NCBI GenBank assembly: GCA_031835245.1
Contig: JAVKOQ010000252.1
Location: forward strand, 7,501-71,500
From: Balamuthia mandrillaris
Taxonomy: Eukaryota > Discosea > Longamoebia > Balamuthiidae
DNA length: 64,000 nt
Direction: 5' to 3'
Part shown: positions 46,850 through 56,506 of the stretch, piece by piece
Layout: every line of letters begins with the position of its first letter
Position numbering within the stretch: the first letter of the stretch is position 1
The notes under the pieces: model-generated
What the model saw: only the letters and a program-made list of their open reading frames with translations
The model's database searches: none
What the model was told of the DNA's origin: nothing
Position numbers and translations under genes: made by a program

Positions 46850-48011
46850 TTAATGGGGTTTGGGTTTGTGCCCATCCACTATAACAAAATGTAAGTTAAG
46901 AGGGGAAAACGGAAAGGAGAAAGGAGGTGGAGCAAATTGTTACCATAAAGATTCCTAGTGGCAGCAGGCAGCTTCAATCGCATGCCCTCCAGCTCTGGCT
47001 TCATTATGATTTGGCAACCCAAACGCGACCTGTTGAAAGAACATTTTTGCTAAGCCCAAAGCATTGGTGCTTTTTGATGTGCATAGAGAAACGTACGTTT
47101 CAGTAAGCCCAAAAGCAAGATCCAGCATGTCCTCTTCCTCTTCGCTTGGAGCAGAGAGTTTGTCATAGTATTCCTGATCCAAAATAACATGGCAAGTAGA
47201 ACAAGCCAATGAACACTCACATGCTAGTGAAGTGGTTCGTAAAAAGTGAGCCACTGATTGACACACAGCAGATAAGCAAGTCAACAGAAACAGAACTAAC
47301 CTCCCTCCAGATCAACATCGTTAGCATGAGCTACAATAAGAGCGTTCTCACCAATGGGAGCATCGGCGTGCGTCTCGCTCCCATCTTTGTTGACGTACGT
47401 TATTTTGATCCTATAGTGTCACAATTAGAACAACGCACGTCCTTGAGTTGTAGTTGCGATGCGGTAGAAACAAAAGACGTAAAAGAAACAGAGAGGCAGA
47501 GGCAGAACACGAGAAGAAGGAAGAAGGAAGAAGGACGAAGGACGAAGGACGAAGGAAGAAAGAAGAAGGAAGAAGGAATAAGGAAGAAAGAAGAAGGAAG
47601 AAGGAAGAAGGAAGAAGGAAGAAGGAAGAAACACAAACACCAAACACCAAATACAACGAGCAGTAACACAACAACTGCAACGACAAGAAGGAAAGGACAA
47701 AAGGTTTGAAGTACGTTTTCTTCTTGGCAGGGCCGGTTTTCTGTGGGGCTGCGTCGTTCCGTGTGGCTGGAGGCGGGATGGTGGAGACATAATTTCATTA
47801 GCGCTAAGACAGACAACAGTGGGTAGCAGCAGTGAGGGAGAAGAGCTATACCTGTGCCGGCTGAAAAAAGGCGAGAAGAAGAAGAGGAGAAGAGGCCTCC
47901 TGCAGCAGAGCGAAAAGTGTTGGAAGAGGAGCACCCCATCTGTGTTCGCCACAGCGAAGAGCTGGGCACCAGGCGAGGACTTGAACGCACAAACACGCCC
48001 GCCACGTTCAT
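46850..48011 (-). CDS. FDX2: Mitochondrial [2Fe-2S] ferredoxin, FDX2/Yah1 type
   Basis: Six exons (48011-47852, 47748-47715, 47410-47301, 47223-47097, 47029-46944, 46878-46850) give 181 residues. The first 55 or so are a Ser/Arg-rich presequence ending near SRLFSAGT. The ferredoxin domain starts [10 protein letters not shown]. Cluster cysteines are in [10 protein letters not shown], with a fourth in SRLGCQI, the adrenodoxin spacing. The tail [14 protein letters not shown] is typical of FDX2, which feeds electrons to iron-sulphur cluster assembly. The residue after CE is normally Gly or Ala but is Cys here, giving an extra cysteine in the loop. Exon 2 has only 34 bases. The intron before exon 3 holds a purine/pyrimidine repeat. 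Confidence 0.92.
47513..47636 (-). repeat. GAAGGAAGAA repeat in an FDX2 intron
   Basis: Tandem purine repeat on the plus strand (gaagaaggaa and gacgaag variants), so the transcript carries a TTC/TTCC pyrimidine tract, lying between exons 2 and 3. Confidence 0.9.
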
Positions 48012-48434
48012 CTTTTTTGCTGCAAAAAAAAAAAAAGAACCGGTGGCGAAAGCTCGTCTGACTTACTTTAGGGGGTGGTGGTGCTCCTTCGGACAGCCGC
48101 TGTCTGTCTTGCCCTTTTTTTCTTGCTTTCTTTTTGTTTTCTTTATGAATTTTCCATTTTAGGGCAAATTATCGGCAGATATTTACGTCTCTTATGCCAT
48201 GTCGTCCCGACGAAACTTCTTGGTGCAGGAAGCCAGGACGGGAAAAAAAAACAAAGTGGTGGTACTACTAGTGGGCACTGCTAGTGGGTGGTGGGGGCCG
48301 CCCTTCTTCTGCTTTAGCCTTTCAATTCGTCCCTTATAGCACCAACCAGTCTCCTTGAGGAGGACTTGTTCTTCTAGCCAATACGGAACAGCAAAGGAGG
48401 CCCTAAGGAGGAAAAGCTAACAAGAGACGACAAG
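48012..48434. promoter_or_regulatory. Divergent upstream region, FDX2 and ELL
   Basis: 423 bp between outward-facing starts. An A-rich run immediately upstream of the FDX2 start (48015-48040) is the only striking feature. Confidence 0.4.
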
Positions 48435-48625
48435 ATGGAAGCACAGTTCGTGGACTCGCAGCCTCGTTACACGGTGCTCTCGCAGGGAGCCCCCCAATAC
48501 GTCATGACTGTGAAGATGTCCACCGAGTTGCTAGAACACCTCACCCACCTTCAAGAAAAGGGTTTCCCTGAAGCCACCATCGTATTTGGCGAGGCTGAAA
48601 ATGTATGGTGTTCTTACCGTTCCTT

Positions 48626-48668
<43 letters not shown>

Positions 48669-50108
48669 ACTAAAGCAAAGGCCACTCTCTGTCCCACAGA
48701 AAATATGCTCGGAGGGGAAGGTCTTTCCTTTCAGTTGCAGCAACGAAGTCAAACCTCATGAATGCTACCGTCAGGAGGGCTCCAACTTCATCAAGGTTGG
48801 CCCTGTCAAGAAAAAGATCATCTTTGCTCAACAGCTTCGTACCCAGGACAGAGACAGAATCAAGTCCTCCACTCTTCTCCACGAAGAGAAGAGGAAAGCC
48901 AACAAGTACGCTCCTCGTTCCTTCTCTCTCTCTCTCTCTTCTCTGCTGCTATGCTTCTCTATTATTCCCTCCTCTCCCTCTCTCTTTTCTTTCTGGTTCG
49001 GTAACGCTCCTTTCCAATGCAGAACACAACAACTGTCAACGGCAACGGCAGGTATGTTTCTCTCTTCCTCCGTAATACCTTTGCGTGTAAATACTGACCA
49101 GTTCCATCATTTAAACGCCAACAAAAGGGCAAAAACGTAAACGAGTGACCTCTACCACTCTTGCCACAACCAAGTCAAAGAGGTCAAGGCCTCAAACCCT
49201 TTCCTTTGCCTCTGGAGAACGCAAAACAACGACACCGCAACCTCTTTCTTCTGCTAGCTCTCTTTCAAGACCGAAAACAAGCGCGCAATCTTCTTCCTTT
49301 GAACAACTGAACGGTATGTGCACCCCAAAAATATTATTTGTTTGGTCATTATTTCTTCACAAACGCGCTTCACAGAACATTTTGTTGCTAATGCTATGTT
49401 GGCGTTACAGGTTTATCAAAGACAGAAGCTGCTGCAACGACAACGACCATAACCACCACTACACAGGTAAAGCTTTCTGTCTCATTAGACTTTGGCCGTT
49501 TTTTCTAATTTTTCTCTTGGTGATGGTCACTCAACCTACAGCCTGCACAACCTGTTGATGTTACTCCCCTCTCCTCCACTCGGCGTACAGGTTTGTACTT
49601 TCTCCTTTCCCATTGCGCAAACCTTAACTCCTTTTCCTCTTCAGAAGAGGCAGCTAGCAGCAGCAACCTTGAAGTTGAATCAAAGAAAAAGGACGGAGAT
49701 TCGGCTACTACGGAAGGAAAGAAACAAGAACAGAAAGTGGCCCAAGCGGATGAGAAGAGTGAAGATGATGAAGAGCTTTTACGGCGCTGGCGGCAGTACA
49801 AAGACAAAAAGGCGTGCTTTGACGAAAAGTACCCTCGTTATCAAGTGCTTCGTGCCAAATTGGCAGAGAACAGGAAAGAGTTCCAACGGCTGGGCAAGCT
49901 TTGGGAAGAAACTCAGGACTTACACAAGAAGAAACAAATCAGCCAACAGATCGAAAGTCTGTATCATAAGCGACACAAGGTTGTACAACAGCAGAGAGCC
50001 GAGTACAAAGCTCTTGTCCAGGAACTGAAGCAGATCAAAAACTTTGTCAACGACATCTTTCTACAAAATCGTACGATATCCCCATTATCTGCTTCCTCTT
50101 CCTCCTAG
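48435..50108 (+). CDS. ELL: ELL-like RNA polymerase II elongation factor with occludin/ELL domain
   Basis: About seven exons; the first two are 48435-48602 and 48700-48905. The N-terminal part (PQYVMTVKMSTELLEHLTHL, KVFPFSCSNEVKPHECYRQ, FIKVGPVKKKIIFAQQL) corresponds to the ELL elongation domain. A Ser/Thr-rich linker with a basic patch (QKRKRVTST) follows. The last 100 residues form the occludin homology coiled coil (CFDEKYPRYQVLRAKLAENR, then EFQRLGKLWEETQDLHKKKQ), shared by ELL and occludin. With no membrane segment, ELL is the right reading. ELL suppresses Pol II pausing within super elongation complexes. Linker exon borders between 49050 and 49640 are approximate. The first intron has a (CT)n tract. 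Confidence 0.82.
48629..48665 (+). repeat. (CT)n tract in an ELL intron
   Basis: Starts about 26 bases after the 5' splice site at 48603; sense strand is CT. Confidence 0.95.
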
Positions 50109-50198
50109 TGATCACTGGCCCCAACAATGACTTTTGTTATTTATTTCCTCTCCACTTCTTTCTGCTGTTGGTTGTGTTAGCTTGTATTGGGTTAAGAA

Positions 50199-50218
50199 AG
50201 AGAGAGAGAGAGAGAGAG
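50199..50218. repeat. Short (GA)n tract between ELL and CHTOP-like
   Basis: About 20 bases of GA in the gap between the two convergent stop codons; not intronic. Confidence 0.9.
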
Positions 50219-50317
50219 GGGGTTGGAGAATGCGCTATCTATGGAAATGGAGTTGATTTGAGAAAAAAAAAGAGTGTTTGTAAATGACATAAGGCAAAGT
50301 TGAGGCAAGGGTTAGCA

Positions 50318-50914
50318 TTAGGCAACATTGGGTTGGGGCTTGTTGTTTTTGTCCGAGGAAGAAGAGGAAGTTGAGGCGTCCTCCTCTTGTTGTTGCTGAA
50401 CAGTGGCGTTGTCTTTGTTCTGCATGTATTCATCCAACTCGTTATCGAGCATCTTTTTGGCTGTTTCTTCATTGGTGAACATAAAGGCTTCCAACTCGGC
50501 GTCCAAGGCCTCTTTTGTCAACGGAGTCTTTTGACCGTCAGAGCGTGCGTTGCGTCCCCGACCGCCTCTGCCTCCTCTGCCTCCTCTACCGCCCCTACCA
50601 CCACGCCCACTACCAGCGGCACCCCTTCCGCGGCCACCACTGCCGCCACCTCTGCCTCTGCTGGAACCACGGGTGGCGGGTCCTCCTCTGCCCCTTCGGG
50701 CGGGGGCAACTCTCTGGCCAGTGCGTTGTGTCATGAGGGAAGCGAAGCGCCTGTCTGATTGTCTCTGGCCAGTGGCCACGCGGCGCTTGGTGCTGGCTCC
50801 TTCGGCGGGGGAAGAACCAGGCCTGCTGCTCTTAAGGGCAGAGAAACGGTCATTGAGGGTGAGGTTGTCGCTGCCACCGGCGGAGCCCCTTGTCACTCGT
50901 CTCTTAGAAGACAT
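50318..50914 (-). CDS. CHTOP: CHTOP-like RGG protein with FoP domain
   Basis: Single exon of 198 residues. The N-terminus has short motifs such as LTLNDRFSALKSS. Residues about 70-125 are an RGG/RG-rich block (RRGRGGPATRGSSRGRGGG and repeats of GGR), a substrate for arginine methyltransferases. Residues about 130-165 contain two copies of the FoP-type helix LDAELEAFM and LDNELDEYM, as in CHTOP and ALYREF, where this segment contacts partners of the TREX mRNA export complex. The tail is Q, E, D and S rich. An ALY-type RRM is absent, so CHTOP is a better match than ALYREF. Confidence 0.8.
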   Translation of the reverse strand: MSSKRRVTRGSAGGSDNLTLNDRFSALKSSRPGSSPAEGASTKRRVATGQRQSDRRFASLMTQRTGQRVAPARRGRGGPATRGSSRGRGGGSGGRGRGAAGSGRGGRGGRGGRGGRGGRGRNARSDGQKTPLTKEALDAELEAFMFTNEETAKKMLDNELDEYMQNKDNATVQQQQEEDASTSSSSSDKNNKPQPNVA

Positions 50915-51553
50915 GGCTACAGGAAGGTCGTCGATTCTGCTAGGTTTTTGAGTGGAGGCTAAAGAAAGCGAGCAACGAGGGAAAAGAAGAGAAGTTGTGA
51001 TCAGTGCATGCTGTATAGCGGGCCAACGTTGGGCGCTCAGGGCACACCAGGTGCTCTAGACCTCGAACAAAGTCGGTTCGTTGGCAAGGCGGCAAAGTTT
51101 TTGAAGACCATATCCCCTACCTTGCTCGAAACAGTGAAAATGTGGAAGGCAGGTCGATCTTTTTAATCAAAGATCAGAGTGTTTGAAAAATCAAAAAATG
51201 CTTTGCTGTTCTGCAAAAAAAAAAAAAAAAAAGCAATTGGTGCTCTGTGTGCTTCAACGGCGGCGGCGGTTTGCTGTGCGTTGTTGTGTGTGCTCCTCCG
51301 CTTCCTTTCTATTGCCCCCTTCTAGAACTTTTATTTTTTGCGGTTTACGTCTGAGGGGCCGACAAGCTGAGGGAGAAGAGGTGCAGAGGTTTCCTTGGCA
51401 GACCCCTCAGATGGAGAGTTTTTTCGATAGCTTGTATTAATACAAACAAGCCTCCTCCACAAAAAACCAAAAAGAAAGAAAGCAAGCCCAGGCGCGCGCT
51501 TGCTTCCCACTTTATTCCTGAAGGCAACAGGAAAGCAATACCTTGGCGTCACA
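50915..51553. promoter_or_regulatory. Divergent upstream region, CHTOP-like and NDUFS8
   Basis: 639 bp between outward-facing starts. A run of A residues at 51215-51232 and a GC-rich patch around 51255-51300 are visible. No protein or RNA gene is recognised. Confidence 0.4.
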
Positions 51554-52514
51554 ATGTTGAGCCTCACCCAGCGTGCTTCCATTCCATCCTTTCGGCCAGC
51601 GCTAACCGCAGCTTCTACTCGAGCCCTTGGCATTGGGGTCAGTACTGTTGTTTTCCTTAACCAAAGAAGTGCCCGAGACTCACTCTTCTCTCCTCTTCCC
51701 CTCCATCCCGACACAAAACCAACAGGGGAGTCGCCTTCCGGTACGTTGCTATGGGTCTGCCACCGCACCCCTACCAAGAGAGGACAAAAGCCAGACGAAA
51801 GCAGCGCAGCTTCGCGGTCCCCAAAACTGGGGAGAAGTGGCTGACACCGTTTACAACCAATACTTTCTGACGGAGGTCTTCCGAGGGATGAGCATGGCTA
51901 TGTCTTACTTCTTCCGGCCCAAATATACCATTAACTATCCCTTCGAAAAGGGACCCCTCAGCCCCCGCTTCCGTGGCGAGCATGCGCTTAGGCGCTACCC
52001 CTCCGGCGAGGAGCGGTGCATTGCTTGCAAGCTCTGCGAAGCAGCCTGCCCTGCTCAAGCCATCACCATCGAGGCTGAACCACGAGCAGATGGTAGCAGA
52101 AGGACCACGCGCTATGATATTGATATGACCAAATGCATTTACGTGCGTATTATTGTCTTTTTTTTTTTGGTATTCTTTGCTGCTTTGAATGTGACTTCCT
52201 CTCTCCTCTCTTCTCCTCTCCCTTTCCCACTTGGTTTGCTTGACCGTTTGCGATGCCGTAGTGGTAAGTTCTCGTTTTTTTATTCATTGGTTGTTTGTGT
52301 TGCTTGTGGAGTTATTGACGTACTGTTATCTGGTTATAGTGGTTTTTGCCAGGAAGCATGTCCCGTTGATGCCATAGTAGAGGGACCCAACTTTGAATAT
52401 GCGACAGAGACCCATGAAGAATTATTGTACAACAAAGAAAAATTGCTGGCCAATGGTGATCAGTGGGAGGCTGAAATTGCTGCAAACCTTCGTTCCGAGT
52501 TCCTTTATCGCTAA
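51554..52514 (+). CDS. NDUFS8: NADH dehydrogenase iron-sulphur protein 8 (TYKY, 23 kDa), complex I
   Basis: Exons 51554-51637, 51726-52142, an inferred 2-nt exon 52262-52263, and 52340-52514 give 225 residues in frame. A presequence ([17 protein letters not shown]) is followed by [40 protein letters not shown] and two 8Fe ferredoxin-type motifs: [13 protein letters not shown], and [13 protein letters not shown] with its second Cys at the splice junctions. These bind clusters N6a and N6b, which pass electrons toward quinone. Without the 2-nt exon, the frame breaks or the Cys ligand is lost. The tail [11 protein letters not shown] is typical. Complex I membership is certain; the micro-exon is inferred. 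Confidence 0.93.
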
Positions 52515-52747
52515 TGTCATACTAGCACACTATAAATCTTGCAGACTTATCTTACTTTTAGCTTTCCTCTACTATGCAAGCACTGACCACCTCCTCCCCT
52601 TCTGTGAGGGGAGGGTAAGTTTGCTTTGGTGTCGGCACCCTGCCTTGGGGCGAGTCGAAGATGAGCTGGGATTAAGTTACTGCTGGTCAGAGAATGGATT
52701 TAAGCAAAAAAAAAAACACAAGCTATTATTTTAGAACATTGTAAATT

Positions 52748-53083
52748 TTAAGCAGAAGAAAGCTTCTGAAGGAGGAATGGGGAGAGCTGTCCCATCAAAG
52801 CCTCCTTCTGGTGAGGTTGCAAAAACTTGAAGCCAGCGACCTCTCCGTAGCACGAAGAGGACTTACAATTGCAGTTGAAAGGCTTGTTCATCTCCCATTC
52901 TGTACACAAATAATTAAAGGTAATCTGCTCGCCCTTCTTGATGGGTTTGCTGGCAACGAAGTTCATTTTATCATACTCGACAAACACGTTGGCGTCACAG
53001 CAATGATTCACATAGTAGGCCTAATAGACCATCGGTTAGTTTATTCCAACCACTAGTCAGGAGTAAGAACGAGAGAAAGAGAG

Positions 53084-53129
<46 letters not shown>

Positions 53130-53936
53130 CCAAGTTCTCAACTTGACAATGCTGGCTTTCATCGATTTGGATGCTTTGAGGAATGGGAGAGGGGATCTTT
53201 CGGCCTTGAATAGGCAATACAACTTCTCCTTTGTCAAAGTCACGGGCAGCGTACACGCCAACTCCATAAGGAGTGTCGATCATGGTTACAGAATCAGCAA
53301 ACAGAGGAGCATCTAACAGAGCCAGCTTTGTAAGTAGGAAGGGAGACAACTGTTCCTTGAGAGATTGCTGAACTTCTGGGGTGAGGTATTTGAAGCCCGC
53401 TATCCGGCCGTAGCACTTGTTTGTACCGCAGCAGCATTCGAAGGGGCGAGCCATGTCCCATTCAGTAGAAAGGTAATTAAAGCCGAGCTGTTCACCTACA
53501 GCAATGTCTCTTACCGCCACGAACCATTTCTGAGTGAGGTCAGGGTAAACGTTTGGGTCGCAGCAGTGGTTCACAAAGTAAGCCTTGTTGTTGCAAATAA
53601 AAAAAAGTCAAATTGGACCTCCTCAAAATGAAACTAATAAAAAGTCAAAAAGCAATTGGCCGTCGATACGCACTATTCCATTGAGGAACAAATGGGAGTC
53701 ATACGTCACTTGGATAGACTCCACTTCGGCGTGGTCTATCATGTAGCCTTCCAAAGGTAACACTAGCTCTCCTGCATCACCACCGATTTACTTTGTGTCA
53801 GTGCTGGAAAAAAAAAATTCGGCGAGAAAAGGAAGCGAAAGACTGGTGCGCCACCTTTCCGGAAGTTTTTGCGGGCAAGCACGCCAGTGCCGTAAGGTAG
53901 GTTCACGAGTTCAACGAATGTAGAATAGTCGCTCAT
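52748..53936 (-). CDS. Protein with two tandem SET-domain units
   Basis: Four exons (53936-53855, 53771-53674, 53583-53131, 53020-52748) give 301 residues. The protein is two copies of one unit of about 150 residues. Each has a start of the type LPYGTGVLARKNFRKGE / TPYGVGVYAARDFDKGE, then NHCCDPNVY / NHCCDANVF, FNYLSTEWDMARPFECCC / FNYLCTEWEMNKPFNCNC, and CYGRIAGFKYL / CYGEVAGFKFL. NH-CD-N, FNY and the Cys-rich end are hallmarks of SET methyltransferases with a post-SET-like zinc site. An intron falls just before AY(F/Y)VNHCCD in both copies, so duplication happened at the gene level. Substrate is unknown; the second unit has CKSSSC rather than CGTNKC. The middle intron carries (CT)n. Confidence 0.82.
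53087..53124 (-). repeat. (CT)n tract in the SET-gene intron
   Basis: GA on the plus strand, CT in the transcript; begins about 6 bases after the 5' splice site at 53130. Confidence 0.95.
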
Positions 53937-54803
53937 GTTTGTGGTTGCGTAGCAGTGGTGATAAGCGTAGTGAATAGTTGATTGTTGCTGGAGGTGCTGG
54001 TCTAGCTGTGTAGTGATTAGTTGCTACCGATTGGGTAGTGGAAGGGCTGTTGGGTTGGGGAATAGCTAGCAAAAGTCATGACCGCGATATAAATACCAAA
54101 GCCAAGAGGATAGGTGGCGGAGGGCTAAGGTAGGAGGCTCCTTCCTATCTATGGCCGAGGGACCCTCTTTGGTGGGCCACCGTAGAGATGGCCGGGAGGA
54201 GGCAAGGCGCCTCCTTAATCTTGGGTAAGGCAGTTTTTAAGGGAGTCGGCAAAAAGGGTTTGTTTGGGGGTGCTTTCTTGGTGGATTTACAAACGGACCA
54301 ACCTCGTAGGTGATATTACCCACAGCACCTCTTATGGTGCCGCTCAGATGCGTGACGTCATTGGTCGAACGAAAGGAAGAAGGTGGTGGCGAGAAAGAAC
54401 AGAGAAAGCATGCAAGGCAGTGGCGGTAATTCTCACCCCAGACAGCGGGGCGTCCTGCCTGGCTCGGAGTTTACGGTGGTAGTTGGTACTGATAATGGTT
54501 TGATCAAAGGTTGGTTTGCTTGTTTCGTGAGATATGAACAGCGAGCGAAAGACGGTAGCTGATGGTATTTGTGATCCTAGTGGTGCGTTCTTGGATGGAA
54601 GAAGAAGGGGAGCGTAAAACTGTGTTGCATACGCAGTGGGGCACACAGAACAAGGACTTGGAAGTTGAGCGCATTGTCCCTTCTCCTCTTTCGGCTGGCG
54701 AGGTGCTCCCTCTTTCACTCTTGGCCGCAAGTTCATTACTAACAAGCAGGGCCCTCTGACTGTGCGCATGAATGAATGTATGCATGTAGGTATTTGTTTG
54801 CAG
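53937..54803. other. Upstream region of the SET gene and probable 5' part of WDR74
   Basis: Divergent gap. Frames in 54540-54760 (including HTQWGTQNKDLEV near 54625) may hold the missing first WDR74 exon or exons, but I could not fit splice sites that give a continuous N-terminus. Confidence 0.4.
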
Positions 54804-56166
54804 AAAGAATGGAGAGATAGCCCTACATAATGTTGATAGCGGTAAAGTTATAAGTGCCTTCCGAAACAAAGCCAAAGAGGGAAAATGGGTGGGGCTGCAC
54901 TGTTGGGCAGAAAGCGGCCGCTTTCTGTCATGTGACGCTAAAGGTCACGTTCAGTACTGGAAACTTTCTCAAGAGGTTGGGTTGGAGGAGGAAGAGGCTT
55001 CTCTGTGTGAAACCGCTGCAGAAGAGCTCCAAATGCGCGCCCCTATCAGCCAGTTCCGGATAGACCCTGTGGCCTCTCTGAAGGGTGCTTTCGGTGGAAA
55101 CGAAAATGAACTGAAAGTGTGGGACATGGAGCAGAAGAAGCAGATTTGGGAGGCTAAGAATGTACACTTTTTTCTTTTAACTCTTGGCAGCATTGTGGGT
55201 AGCCACGGACGAAAACACTAACTTTTTCGATAGGTGGCTAATGACTTTCTGGATTTGAGAGTACCTGTGTGGATTAATGACCTGCAGTTCTTGCCGCAAG
55301 ACCCCAACAAAATTGTGACTGGAACAGCCTATCACCAGGTCTTTTTTTTTTCCATTTAACCTCCCCGACTGGCTCCACCGTCTTTCTCATTCACTTATTG
55401 ATAAGATTCACCACCGCCAACCAATAACAGATACGGCTTTATGATATTACTGCCCAGCGCCGGCCTGTTCTCAATGCTAGTTGTGGAGAGAATCCAGTGG
55501 TCAGCCTGTGCATGAAACCACATGGCAGGTCCGTTATATTTGCTGACACTGTTGGCAACGTAACGGAGGTTGATCTTCGCAATGGTGGGCATTTTTTTTA
55601 GCCATTTTCCCCACCACCCACTCACCTCTTTCATAATCTTGGGCTTCTTGTGCCTGCTCAAGGCAAATCTCTGGGGAGCTACAAAGGCATAAGCGGGGCA
55701 ATACAGGGTCTTGACATTTCCCCTAGCGGTGGGGAAGAAGGCGTGGTATGCTCGGCTAGTTTGGATCGGTTTTTGAGATTACATGATGCCCAATCCAGAC
55801 GCCTGTTGTTGAAAGTGCAGCTCCTTCTCTTGACTAAGCTCTTCACTTTGTCCTTACGCTAGCACATTGCTCACTAATACTTTCTCCCTCACATAGGTAT
55901 ACCTGAAGCAACGGCTAAACAGTTTAGTGGTAATGGGAGAGGGCGCATGCTCCTCTCATGCTCTACGCAGCAGTGGCAACACACATGCCGTGGCGGAGGA
56001 GCAGGACGAGCAACCAGAAGAGCACTTAATGGATAAGCCAACCTCCACGCACCCCCAAAAGAGAAAGAGAGAGGGGGGCTCTTCTGCAGCCACAGCAGCA
56101 AGCAGCAGCAACAAAACTTCCACTCGCAAAAAAAAGAAAAAAACGCCACAATCAAAGCAGCGCTGA
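54804..56166 (+). CDS. WDR74: WDR74/Nsa1-like WD-repeat ribosome biogenesis factor, 5' end unresolved
   Basis: At least five exons. The part seen begins KNGEIALHNVDSGK and continues through WD40 blades: HCWAESGRFLSCDAKGHV, ENELKVWDMEQKKQIW, LRVPVWINDLQFLPQD, YHQIRLYDITAQRRPVLN, VIFADTVGNVTEVDLRNGKS and CSASLDRFLRLHD. The segment YHQ-R-YD-AQRRPVL followed by YLKQRLNSLVV is specific to WDR74/Nsa1, which acts in the nucleolus on 60S precursors. The C-terminus is basic (KTSTRKKKKKTPQSKQR), a nuclear or nucleolar signal. The first exon or exons, about 60-80 residues, should lie within 54100-54790 but are not fixed. Convergent with importin alpha, 340 bases between stops. Confidence 0.85.
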
Positions 56167-56506
56167 TCACACTACAGCGCCCGCTCACTACAGGGTACCA
56201 CCCTCCCCCCCAATAAAACAACCAACTTTGTTTTTAAAAGCACTTCTTTTTTGGACAACAACAAGCGTGAATAACTTAAACAATAGAGGGGTCTGAAGAT
56301 GAGAGAAAAAGGGAGGGGGAAAGCACAACAAGATAGGAATTAACCCTCCGTTGCACGGGAGAGAAGACCAACACAACCAGAACTCCGCCGAGAAAAAGAT
56401 GTACAGAGGAAGGAAAAATCCGCAAGGCCCAACCGAGCTCTACATCCACCTGCGAGCGGCTGATAGCTGGCAGACAGCAGTTCGCGACTTGGGAGCAAAT
56501 ACTCCT

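Noticed and set aside
47400-48011. Single-exon 203-residue protein at the FDX2 start
   Set aside because: Only the first 160 bases fit the ferredoxin presequence; the rest is a pyrimidine-repeat intron read through.
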